From: Shewanella khirikhana
GTDB lineage: Bacteria; Pseudomonadota; Gammaproteobacteria; Enterobacterales; Shewanellaceae
Direction: 5' to 3'
DNA: 64,000 nt
Assembly (NCBI RefSeq): GCF_003957745.1
Contig: NZ_CP020373.1
Coordinates: forward strand, 3,829,501-3,893,500
The notes under the pieces were generated by a model, which was given only the letters and a program-made list of their open reading frames with translations, did no database searches and was not told the DNA's origin. The translations under genes were made by a program, and so were the position numbers. Shown here in pieces: positions 1 through 6,878 of the stretch (the stretch's first letter is position 1; each line of letters opens with the position of its first letter).

Positions 1-1022
1 AAGCCGAGCGCCCCATCATGTACCAGTTCCGCGATGAAATGGTGTTCGGCCCCAAAGAGTTCCATGTCGACGGTAAGGAATACCGCCTCTATGGCCGGGT
101 GCCGGGGCAACATCCTCGGCCACTGTTCCTGTTTTTTATCGAGCACAAGCTGCTGACCCTGGGGCTGGCGGTGTTGGTCTCGGGTCTCCTGTGCGGCCTG
201 TTGGCCTGGCACCTTGGCAGACCGCTTAAAGTATTGAAACAGAGCGCTGATGCCCTGGCGCGGGGAGACCTTGGCAGCCGGGTCGATGCGGCCACCCTGA
301 ATCGCCGTGATGAACTCGGCCAGCTTGGGCATGCCTTCAACGCCATGGCAGAAGCCATTGAGCAGCAGGTTAACAATCAGCAGCGGCTGATGGGGGACAT
401 CAGCCACGAGCTGCGCACCCCACTGACCCGGCTGCAACTGGCGCTGGCACTGGCGCGCAAGCGCGGTCAGGATAGCAATGAGCTAAGCCGTATTGCCCAC
501 GAGGCCGAGCAGCTCGATGCCCTGATAGCCGAGCTGCTGACCCTCTCCCGGGTGACCATGGGTGCCACCGAAGCCAAAGTTGACTGCGAACTTGCCGAGA
601 CCCTCGGCCAGGTATTGGATGATGCGGAGTTTGAAGCCAGCGAGTGTGGCAAACATCTGGCCATTGAAATGGACGACAATCTGCGCCTGAGCCACTCCCC
701 CAAGTTGCTGGCGCGGGCGGTGGAAAATCTGCTGCGTAACGCCATCCGCTACGCCAAGCTGCAGGTCAGTCTGACGGTGGCAGACTCGTCAAATGAGGTT
801 GAGATCCAAATCTGCGACGATGGCCCCGGCGTGGCGGAAGCCGAACTCGAAGCCATCTTCCGTCCTTTTTATCGCACCGATAAATCCCGCGAGCGTGAAA
901 GTGGCGGCTGGGGGCTTGGCCTTGCCATTACCGCGGCGGCCATCGAAGCCCAGGGCGGCAGTATTAGCGCCCACAACAGGCCAACCGGCGGCCTGTGCGT
1001 CGCGATTCGCTTGCCGCGTTAG
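1..1022 (+). CDS. cpxA: Sensor histidine kinase CpxA (5' end outside window)
   Basis: This is the C-terminal part of the inner membrane kinase of the Cpx envelope-stress system. The frame is open from base 3, so the true start lies upstream; the ATG at 18 is internal. Counting from that Met, a transmembrane segment lies at about residues 42-66 and a HAMP domain at about 66-118. The phosphoacceptor H-box follows, with ISHELRTPLTRLQL and His at about 130. The N box (ENLLRNAIRYA), the G1 motif (DDGPGV) and the G2 box (GLGLAI) are intact. The IFRPFYRTD stretch and H-box agree closely with E. coli CpxA, so the kinase should be active. Its partner cpxR is expected just upstream, outside the window. 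Confidence 0.92.
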   Translation, partial: AERPIMYQFRDEMVFGPKEFHVDGKEYRLYGRVPGQHPRPLFLFFIEHKLLTLGLAVLVSGLLCGLLAWHLGRPLKVLKQSADALARGDLGSRVDAATLNRRDELGQLGHAFNAMAEAIEQQVNNQQRLMGDISHELRTPLTRLQLALALARKRGQDSNELSRIAHEAEQLDALIAELLTLSRVTMGATEAKVDCELAETLGQVLDDAEFEASECGKHLAIEMDDNLRLSHSPKLLARAVENLLRNAIRYAKLQVSLTVADSSNEVEIQICDDGPGVAEAELEAIFRPFYRTDKSRERESGGWGLGLAITAAAIEAQGGSISAHNRPTGGLCVAIRLPR

Positions 1023-1040
1023 CTTGCGAGCGGCTCTGAG

Positions 1041-2819
1041 CTAACTGTCGGTGCGCTTAAGGCTGCGGTAAATCAGATTGCGGCTTACCCCAAGGCGGCG
1101 GGCCGCTTCACTGATATTGCCATTGCACTCAGAGAGCGTTGCCTGAATACGGCCATCAAGCTCAGCCTTAAGGCTAGACTCAGAAGCTGGTTGCCCCTCC
1201 TGGCCCTGCATCAGCGCCCGCCTGTGGGCATCACTCAAATGCGTCTGACTCAGTTCGAACACCCCTTCTGCCATCAGGCAAGCCACTTGCATCAGGTTAT
1301 CCAGCTCCCGAAGGTTGCCCGGCCAGCCATAGGCCTCCAGCAATGCCAGTAACTGCGGGCACAGCCGCTGCTCATCCCCCGGCGGATTGAACCGGTACTG
1401 GCGGTGAAGCTTGTGGATCAGCCGCGATTTATCGGCCCTCTGCCTCAATGGCGGCAGGCTCACCTGCAAACCGTTGAGGCGAAAATACAGGTCTTCACGA
1501 AAACGGCCATCACGCACCATGGCGGCCAAATCCATGTGGGTGGCGGCCACCACCTGAATGTCCACCCTGTGGCTTTTAAGGCCGCCCACCGGAGTCACTT
1601 CCCGCTCCTGCAGTACCCTTAGCAACCTGCCCTGGGCCGCCAGCGGCAACTCACCGATTTCATCCAGAAACAGAAAACCGCCATCGGCCTGACGCACCTT
1701 GCCAAGGTGCCCCTGACGCGCCGCCCCGGTAAAGGCACCGCCCTGATAACCAAAGAGCTCGGCCTCAATCAGCTCGGCGGGCAAGGCGGCACAGTTAACC
1801 GCCACCAGCTCGCCATCGAGGCGACTGTCCTGATACAGCTGGCGCACAAAGTGCTCTTTGCCCACCCCGGTTTCGCCTTGCACCAACAATGGAATTTTGC
1901 GGCTGATGACCTTGCGCGCCTGCTGCCAGGCGGTTTCCAGCTGAGGGTCGTGGAATCGCAGCGGCTTGATGCCGTGCAACCCGCTGGCTTTATTGGTTTG
2001 AATCGACAAGGCCCCCTCGCCAATCGCCGAGGTGGCCAGATGCAGCTCACCGCGGGGGCACAGCGCCTGCTGCGCCTGCCAGTCATCTCCCAGCAGCTCA
2101 CCCAGCGCCATGCCGGGCGAGGCGCCGCCCAGATACTGGCGTGCCATGGGGTTTAGCCCAAGCAAACGGCCATCGTCATCGGCAATCAGAATGCCCTGCC
2201 AGCCGGAACTGAGCAGTTGCCGACTGGCGGCCAAATCCACCCGAAAACGGCCACCGGGCAGGGCGCACAGAAGCGCCGTTTCCACCTGCTGCGCCAAACT
2301 GGAGATAAGCAATAAGGTTTGTTGATTGTGCTTGAGCCGCTCGGAAGTGATATCGAGGGCGCCAATCAGCTCGCCGGACGGCGAAAAAATCGGGCTGGCG
2401 GTGCAGCTCATAAAGCGGTGCGGGCGGCAAAAGTGCTGCTCGCCCACCACCGACAGGGCTTCTTTGGCCTTAAGCGCTGTGCCTATGGCATTGGTGCCCT
2501 TGTGCTCTTCGAGCCAATTTACGCCGCAGTCCAGCGCCACATTGGCGAGCCGATCAGAATAACGTGACAGCCCCCAGTGGCGCAGCACGAAGCCTTCGGC
2601 GTCGGATAAAATCAGCCGGCTGTCGGTGTGGGCCATCAGACGGGTAAACAGCGGCAGGGCTTCGGATTCCACCAGCGCTATCAGCTGACGGTGGCGCTCA
2701 CAGCGCTCATCCAGTTCGACCCGGGAGAGCTTAAGTTCTCCCGGACGGGTTTCACTGAGACCGGCGCCTTCACTGCGGCGCCACGAATCGGCAAGCCAGG
2801 GCTGAATGGCAGATTTCAT
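1041..2819 (-). CDS. acoR: Sigma-54-dependent activator, AcoR family
   Basis: This is a cytoplasmic enhancer-binding protein of 592 residues. It has an N-terminal GAF-type sensor region (about 60-185), a PAS-like segment (about 200-250), and an AAA+ domain with Walker A GETGVGK at 315-321, the sigma-54 contact loop GAFTGA at 361-366 and Walker B FLFLDEIGE. A Fis-type helix-turn-helix (NISEAARRLGVSRNLIYRSL) ends the protein. AcoR proteins respond to acetoin or acetaldehyde and activate acetoin and aldehyde catabolic operons. I chose the ATG at 2819 because AGGAG lies 7 bases upstream; a longer frame to 2900 lacks such a site. It is divergent from the aldehyde dehydrogenase gene, which is its likely target. 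Confidence 0.88.
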   Translation of the reverse strand: MKSAIQPWLADSWRRSEGAGLSETRPGELKLSRVELDERCERHRQLIALVESEALPLFTRLMAHTDSRLILSDAEGFVLRHWGLSRYSDRLANVALDCGVNWLEEHKGTNAIGTALKAKEALSVVGEQHFCRPHRFMSCTASPIFSPSGELIGALDITSERLKHNQQTLLLISSLAQQVETALLCALPGGRFRVDLAASRQLLSSGWQGILIADDDGRLLGLNPMARQYLGGASPGMALGELLGDDWQAQQALCPRGELHLATSAIGEGALSIQTNKASGLHGIKPLRFHDPQLETAWQQARKVISRKIPLLVQGETGVGKEHFVRQLYQDSRLDGELVAVNCAALPAELIEAELFGYQGGAFTGAARQGHLGKVRQADGGFLFLDEIGELPLAAQGRLLRVLQEREVTPVGGLKSHRVDIQVVAATHMDLAAMVRDGRFREDLYFRLNGLQVSLPPLRQRADKSRLIHKLHRQYRFNPPGDEQRLCPQLLALLEAYGWPGNLRELDNLMQVACLMAEGVFELSQTHLSDAHRRALMQGQEGQPASESSLKAELDGRIQATLSECNGNISEAARRLGVSRNLIYRSLKRTDS

Positions 2820-2832
2820 CTGTGTGCTCCTG

Positions 2833-2849
2833 TGTTCCGTTTCGGCACA
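2833..2849. promoter_or_regulatory. Inverted repeat in the acoR-aldB divergent region, possible activator site
   Basis: The arms TGTTCCG and CGGCACA match at six of seven positions around a TTT centre. The repeat lies just upstream of the acoR start and roughly 170 bases before the predicted aldB transcription start, a usual distance for an enhancer-binding protein. Assigning it to AcoR is an inference from position only. Confidence 0.25.
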
Positions 2850-2991
2850 ATCACTTACAACAACTGTACCAAGGCGCAACAATACGACTTCGGTCGCCAC
2901 GCCACTCCCTTGGCCGACCCGCAGCTGCGTATATTCGAAAATAAGATTTTCATCATACTGTTAGGGCGAACTGGCGACAAGTTGAACAATT

Positions 2992-3008
2992 CTGGCCCGT
3001 CCTTTGCC
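2992..3008 (+). promoter_or_regulatory. Sigma-54 promoter for aldehyde dehydrogenase gene
   Basis: CTGGCCCG, then four bases, then TTGCC puts the -24 GG (2994-2995) and the -12 GC (3006-3007) exactly ten bases apart, as sigma-54 requires. Only one base of the -24 octamer YTGGCACG differs. It faces the aldehyde dehydrogenase start at 3094 and sits beside a sigma-54 activator gene, which supports the call. Confidence 0.7.
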
Positions 3009-3093
3009 ATAAAGATGGTTCACCGACTGGCGAATTGCATGGTCGGAACAATCACAACAACAAGACACTCTCAACAGCAAAAAGGACAAGCAG

Positions 3094-4614
3094 ATGATTT
3101 ACAGCGCTCCGGGCACAGCGGGTGCCATCGCTTCATTCAAGGCCAGATACGACAACTTTATTGGTGGCAAGTGGGTGCCCCCCGTGGGCGGCGAGTACTT
3201 CGATAACGTCTCGCCTGTGGATGGCAAGGTGTTTTGCCAGGCGGCCCGTTCAGACTATCGCGACATCGAACTCGCACTGGATGCCGCCCATGCCGCCAAA
3301 GACAGCTGGGGCAAAACCTCGGTCACCGAGCGCAGCAATCTGCTTTTGAAAATCGCCGACCGGGTCGAGCAGCATCTGGAGCGCCTCGCCGTGGTGGAAA
3401 CCTGGGAAAACGGCAAAGCCGTGCGCGAAACCCTGAACGCCGACCTGCCGCTGTTTGTTGACCACTTCCGCTATTTCGCCGGTTGTATCCGTGCCCAGGA
3501 AGGCAGCGCTGCAGACCTTGATGCCAATACCGTGAGCTACCACTTCCCCGAGCCTTTGGGCGTGGTCGGGCAAATCATCCCCTGGAACTTCCCACTGCTG
3601 ATGGCGGCCTGGAAAATCGCCCCGGCGCTGGCGGCGGGTAACTGCGTCGTGCTCAAGCCTGCCGAACAAACGCCGGCCTCCATTATGGTGCTTTTGGAAA
3701 CCATCGAAGATCTGCTGCCACCCGGCGTACTCAACGTGGTCAATGGCTTTGGCGCCGAAGCAGGCGCAGCCCTCGCCACCAGCAAACGCATCGCCAAACT
3801 GGCCTTCACCGGCTCCACCGAAGTGGGCAACCATATCCTCAAATGCGCCGCCGAAAACCTCATTCCCTCCACGGTCGAGCTTGGCGGCAAGTCGCCCAAC
3901 ATCTACTTTGCCGATGTGATGAGCCACGAAGACAACTATCTCGACAAGGCCATCGAGGGCATGTTGCTGGCCTTCTTCAACCAGGGCGAAGTATGCACCT
4001 GCCCAAGCCGGGTGCTGGTGCAGGAATCCATCTATGATGCCTTTATCGAGAAGGTGATTGCCCGCGCCAAAACGATTCGTCAGGGCAGCCCGCTGGATAC
4101 CGACACCCAAGTGGGCGCCCAGGCATCCCGCGAGCAGTACGACAAGATCCTGGGCTATCTGGACATTGGCCGCGCCGAAGGCGCCAAGGTGTTGATGGGC
4201 GGCGAAATCAACCTGCAGGATGGCCCCGAAAAAGGCGGCTACTACATCCAGCCCACCATCCTCAAGGGCCACAACAAGATGCGGGTGTTCCAGGAAGAAA
4301 TATTTGGCCCCGTGGTTTCTGTTACCACCTTCAAGGACGAAGCCGAAGCCCTGGCCATTGCCAACGACACCCAGTATGGCCTTGGCGCCGGTGTCTGGAC
4401 CCGGGATATGAATCTCGCCCAGCGCATGGGCCGCGGCATTCAGGCCGGACGGGTGTGGATTAACTGCTACCACGCCTACCCTGCCCACGCCGCCTTTGGT
4501 GGCTATAAAAAGTCGGGCATAGGCCGCGAGACCCACAAGATGATGTTGTCGCACTACCAGAACACCAAAAACCTGCTGGTGAGCTTCGACACCAATCCGC
4601 TGGGCTTCTTCTAA
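3094..4614 (+). CDS. aldB: NAD(P)-dependent aldehyde dehydrogenase, AldB/AcoD/ExaC type
   Basis: This cytoplasmic enzyme of 506 residues oxidises aldehydes such as acetaldehyde to the acid with NAD(P)+. Visible family features are the oxyanion and cofactor stretch PWNFPLLMAAWKIAPAL, FTGSTEVG, the general-base motif VELGGKSPN, and the catalytic Cys in NQGEVCTCPSR. The C-terminal AYPAHAAFGGYKKSGIGRE is nearly the same as in E. coli AldB, and the length fits that family (about 506-512). The start is preceded by AAGGACAAGC. A sigma-54 promoter lies 86 bases upstream and a strong terminator follows, so it is probably monocistronic. The neighbouring acoR and the molybdenum hydroxylase operon suggest a role in alcohol, acetoin or aldehyde use. 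The natural substrate cannot be read from sequence. Confidence 0.92.
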   Translation: MIYSAPGTAGAIASFKARYDNFIGGKWVPPVGGEYFDNVSPVDGKVFCQAARSDYRDIELALDAAHAAKDSWGKTSVTERSNLLLKIADRVEQHLERLAVVETWENGKAVRETLNADLPLFVDHFRYFAGCIRAQEGSAADLDANTVSYHFPEPLGVVGQIIPWNFPLLMAAWKIAPALAAGNCVVLKPAEQTPASIMVLLETIEDLLPPGVLNVVNGFGAEAGAALATSKRIAKLAFTGSTEVGNHILKCAAENLIPSTVELGGKSPNIYFADVMSHEDNYLDKAIEGMLLAFFNQGEVCTCPSRVLVQESIYDAFIEKVIARAKTIRQGSPLDTDTQVGAQASREQYDKILGYLDIGRAEGAKVLMGGEINLQDGPEKGGYYIQPTILKGHNKMRVFQEEIFGPVVSVTTFKDEAEALAIANDTQYGLGAGVWTRDMNLAQRMGRGIQAGRVWINCYHAYPAHAAFGGYKKSGIGRETHKMMLSHYQNTKNLLVSFDTNPLGFF

Positions 4615-4630
4615 CTTTACCCCGCCTGTC

Positions 4631-4660
4631 AAAACCCCGGCTCCGGTCGGGGTTTTGTTT
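4631..4660 (+). terminator. Rho-independent terminator after aldehyde dehydrogenase
   Basis: A perfect 9-bp stem AAAACCCCG / CGGGGTTTT with an 8-base loop, followed by GTTT, begins 16 bases after the stop codon. It separates the dehydrogenase from the xdhC operon. Confidence 0.85.
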
Positions 4661-4711
4661 ATGGGCAGCGGCAACGGCGAAACATTTGGCAAAACTTAAG
4701 CGCCTTCTAAA

Positions 4712-4728
4712 TTGGGGCACCTTTTGCT
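4712..4728 (+). promoter_or_regulatory. Sigma-54 promoter for the xdhC-mocA-iorAB operon
   Basis: TTGG at 4712-4715 and TTGCT at 4724-4728 place GG and GC ten bases apart. The TTGG core and the whole TTGCW box fit the consensus; the CAC part of the -24 box is poor. The xdhC start lies 37 bases downstream. It is the second such element within 2 kb of an AcoR-type gene. Confidence 0.5.
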
Positions 4729-4764
4729 AGGTTAAGTCTTTACGCCAACAGGATACAGGGACAG

Positions 4765-5811
4765 ATGGCCAACCGTTTGGATTCACTCTTGGATGCCTGG
4801 CGCAGCGACCCGGATGCCAACTGGGTGCTGGCGGTGATTGCGTCGGTGGAAGGCAGTGCCTACCGTAAATCCGGCGCCATGATGTTGTTTCACCCCTCGG
4901 GCCCGAGCCTTGGCATGTTAAGCGGCGGCTGCCTCGAGGCTGATCTGCGCCGTCAGGCCCAAAAAGCACTGGTCGGACACTGCGCCGTGCTCGGCCGTTA
5001 CGATGCCAGAGACGAAACCGACGCCAGCTACCGCCTCGGCTGTGGCGGTCTGGTGGATATACTGCTGCTGCCGTTAACTGCAGCCAATCAGCAACTGCAA
5101 TTCGCCGCCATGGCAGAGGCCCTCGCCAGCGGCAAACCCGGTTTTTGGTGCCTGGAGCTGCCGCAAAACCGCGCCCCTGCCGATACGCTCATCGCCCACT
5201 TTTATCCTGACGCAGACGCACCTTTTCCTGCGGCCGATTTCAGCCGTCCCGGCCGCTTAATCCTCAATCCGCAAAGCGGCAGTCAGCAATCTGAACTGCT
5301 GGTGGTGCCGGTTCGCCCAAGGCCACATCTGGCCATCTTCGGGGGCGGCATGGATGCCAGGCCACTGGCGCACATGGCGCGCCAACTTGAGTGGCGCATC
5401 AGCGTTGTTGACCCGCGCACCAGCTATGCCCGCCCCTGCGACTTTGAAGGCTGTGAGCTCATTAAAACTCCGGCCGATGGGCTGACGCCGGACTTTCTTG
5501 CCAGTATCGATATGGCGGTGGTGATGCACCACAGCCTCGAACTCGATGCGGCCATTTTGCCCAAACTTGGCCGATTGCCGCTTAAGTATCTGGCACTGCT
5601 TGGGCCACGCCACCGGGGCGAGAAGCTGCTAAACACAGCAGGTATGAGCTGGGACGATTTTTACTGCCCACCTGCAAGCCCCGCTGGCCTTGATTTAGGC
5701 GGCGAGCTGCCCGCCGACATCGCTCTGTCGATACTCGCCGCCTGCCAGTCAAGCCTGCATGGCAAACTCACGCCGTCCGCTCGCAAGCCAAGCAGCGGAG
5801 GTCTTAAATGA
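4765..5811 (+). CDS. XdhC/CoxI family molybdenum hydroxylase maturation protein
   Basis: XdhC proteins bind the molybdenum cofactor, promote its sulfuration and deliver it to xanthine-oxidase-family enzymes. This 348-residue cytoplasmic protein has the N-terminal XdhC/CoxI domain with the conserved SGGCLEADL and CGGLVDILL stretches. A C-terminal Rossmann-like XdhC domain begins at AIFGGGMDARPL. The start at 4765 follows AGGGACAG. The next gene overlaps by four bases (ATGA), and the two structural genes of a molybdenum hydroxylase follow, so the client is almost certainly IorAB. The gene name is left open because the family has several paralogues. Confidence 0.85.
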   Translation: MANRLDSLLDAWRSDPDANWVLAVIASVEGSAYRKSGAMMLFHPSGPSLGMLSGGCLEADLRRQAQKALVGHCAVLGRYDARDETDASYRLGCGGLVDILLLPLTAANQQLQFAAMAEALASGKPGFWCLELPQNRAPADTLIAHFYPDADAPFPAADFSRPGRLILNPQSGSQQSELLVVPVRPRPHLAIFGGGMDARPLAHMARQLEWRISVVDPRTSYARPCDFEGCELIKTPADGLTPDFLASIDMAVVMHHSLELDAAILPKLGRLPLKYLALLGPRHRGEKLLNTAGMSWDDFYCPPASPAGLDLGGELPADIALSILAACQSSLHGKLTPSARKPSSGGLK

Positions 5812-6419
5812 AACTCTTGCCCGTGCTCCTGGCCGCAGGCGGCTCGCGCCGCTTCGAAGGAGTCAAACTCGCCATGCCACTGCCGGGGGGCACCACCCTG
5901 CTTAGCCGCAGTGTCGATGCGTTAAGTAAGGTGCGCGGCAGCTGCGACACTCAAATACTGCCGCTCAGGGTATGCCTTGGCGGCCATGCAGGCACCTTAA
6001 AACCGCTGCTGCCCAAAGGCACCGCCATTATTCCCTCCCCCGACTGGCATCTGGGGCTTGGCCACAGCATTGCCGCAGCCGCCGACGCGGCGCAGGGCAC
6101 AGACGCCGATGCCTTGCTGCTGGCGCTTGCGGATCACGCGCTGCTCTGCACGCAGGACTATGAATCCCTTATTCAAAGCTGGCAGGAGTCGGGTAAAACC
6201 ACCGCCGCCTGGTATCTGGATGCCCCCGGCGCACCGGCTATTTTCAACCGTGCCGACTTTGGTGAGCTGAGCCGTCTTTGTGGCGACAGAGGCGCCAAGG
6301 GGCTTTTGAAATCTTTGCAAAAACAACAACAACTGGGATGGATGGCGCTACCCGGCGCCAGCATCGATATAGACACCCGCGCCGATTTCGGGCGCTTTGT
6401 GAGCACAAGGAGCGAGTGA
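5808..6419 (+). CDS. MobA-like nucleotidyltransferase (MocA type)
   Basis: MocA transfers CMP onto molybdopterin to make the cytosine dinucleotide form of the cofactor used by most bacterial xanthine-oxidase-family enzymes. The protein has 203 residues. The N-terminal signature LPVLLAAGGSRRFEGVK is the nucleotide-binding loop of the MobA-like fold, and LLLALADHALL occupies the place of the metal-binding LADMP motif. It starts in a four-base overlap with xdhC, after GGAGG inside that gene. Its position between xdhC and iorA makes cofactor supply to IorAB the likely role. CTP versus GTP specificity is inferred from the operon, not from a residue I can point to. Confidence 0.82.
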   Translation: MKLLPVLLAAGGSRRFEGVKLAMPLPGGTTLLSRSVDALSKVRGSCDTQILPLRVCLGGHAGTLKPLLPKGTAIIPSPDWHLGLGHSIAAAADAAQGTDADALLLALADHALLCTQDYESLIQSWQESGKTTAAWYLDAPGAPAIFNRADFGELSRLCGDRGAKGLLKSLQKQQQLGWMALPGASIDIDTRADFGRFVSTRSE

Positions 6420-6422
6420 CGC

Positions 6423-6878
6423 ATGACATCACTTAAAATCAACGGCCGTTTGTTTACCCTGGACGCCGACCCCAAGATGCCACTCTTATGGGCGCTGCGG
6501 GATCTGATGGGCTTAACCGGCACCAAATATGGCTGCGGCGCAGGGCTTTGCGGCGCCTGCACTGTGCATGTGGACGGCGAGCCAATGCGCGCCTGCCTCA
6601 CCAGCATCCAAAGCCTGGAAGGCAAGTCGGTGACCACCATCGAGGGCCTTACCGACGACAAGCTCAAAGACAGTTGGCGCCGCCACAAGGTGCCCCAGTG
6701 CGGCTTTTGTCAGGCGGGCCAGTTGATGTCGGCGGCAGCGCTGGTGAGCAGGCATCCTGCCCCCAGCGACAGCCAGATTGACGAGGCCATGGCAGGCAAC
6801 ATTTGCCGCTGCGGCACCTACACCCGCATCCGCGCCGCCATCAAGGACTATCAGGGCAAGCAGGAGGCCAAGTCATGA
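6423..6878 (+). CDS. 2Fe-2S subunit of aldehyde/isoquinoline-type molybdenum hydroxylase (IorA-like)
   Basis: This 151-residue small subunit carries two 2Fe-2S clusters that take electrons from the molybdenum site. The plant-ferredoxin cluster motif is CGAGLCGACTVHVDG with a fourth Cys a short way on (RAC). The second cluster uses CGFCQAGQ and CRCGTY. This is the domain order of IorA, the alpha chain of isoquinoline 1-oxidoreductase, and of related aldehyde oxidoreductases. It starts three bases after mocA and overlaps iorB by four bases. It has no signal peptide and is probably exported in complex with the Tat-signal-bearing large subunit. Confidence 0.88.
   Translation: MTSLKINGRLFTLDADPKMPLLWALRDLMGLTGTKYGCGAGLCGACTVHVDGEPMRACLTSIQSLEGKSVTTIEGLTDDKLKDSWRRHKVPQCGFCQAGQLMSAAALVSRHPAPSDSQIDEAMAGNICRCGTYTRIRAAIKDYQGKQEAKS

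Noticed and set aside
3250..4692. 480-codon open frame on the minus strand under aldB
   Set aside because: It is a mirror frame of a well-conserved GC-rich gene. Its protein is His/Gly-rich with no domain, and it has no ribosome site.
6803..6874. Upstream ATG giving iorB 24 more residues
   Set aside because: The extension is a shadow of the iorA reading frame and would bury the twin-arginine signal; the ATG at 6875 overlaps the iorA stop as usual.
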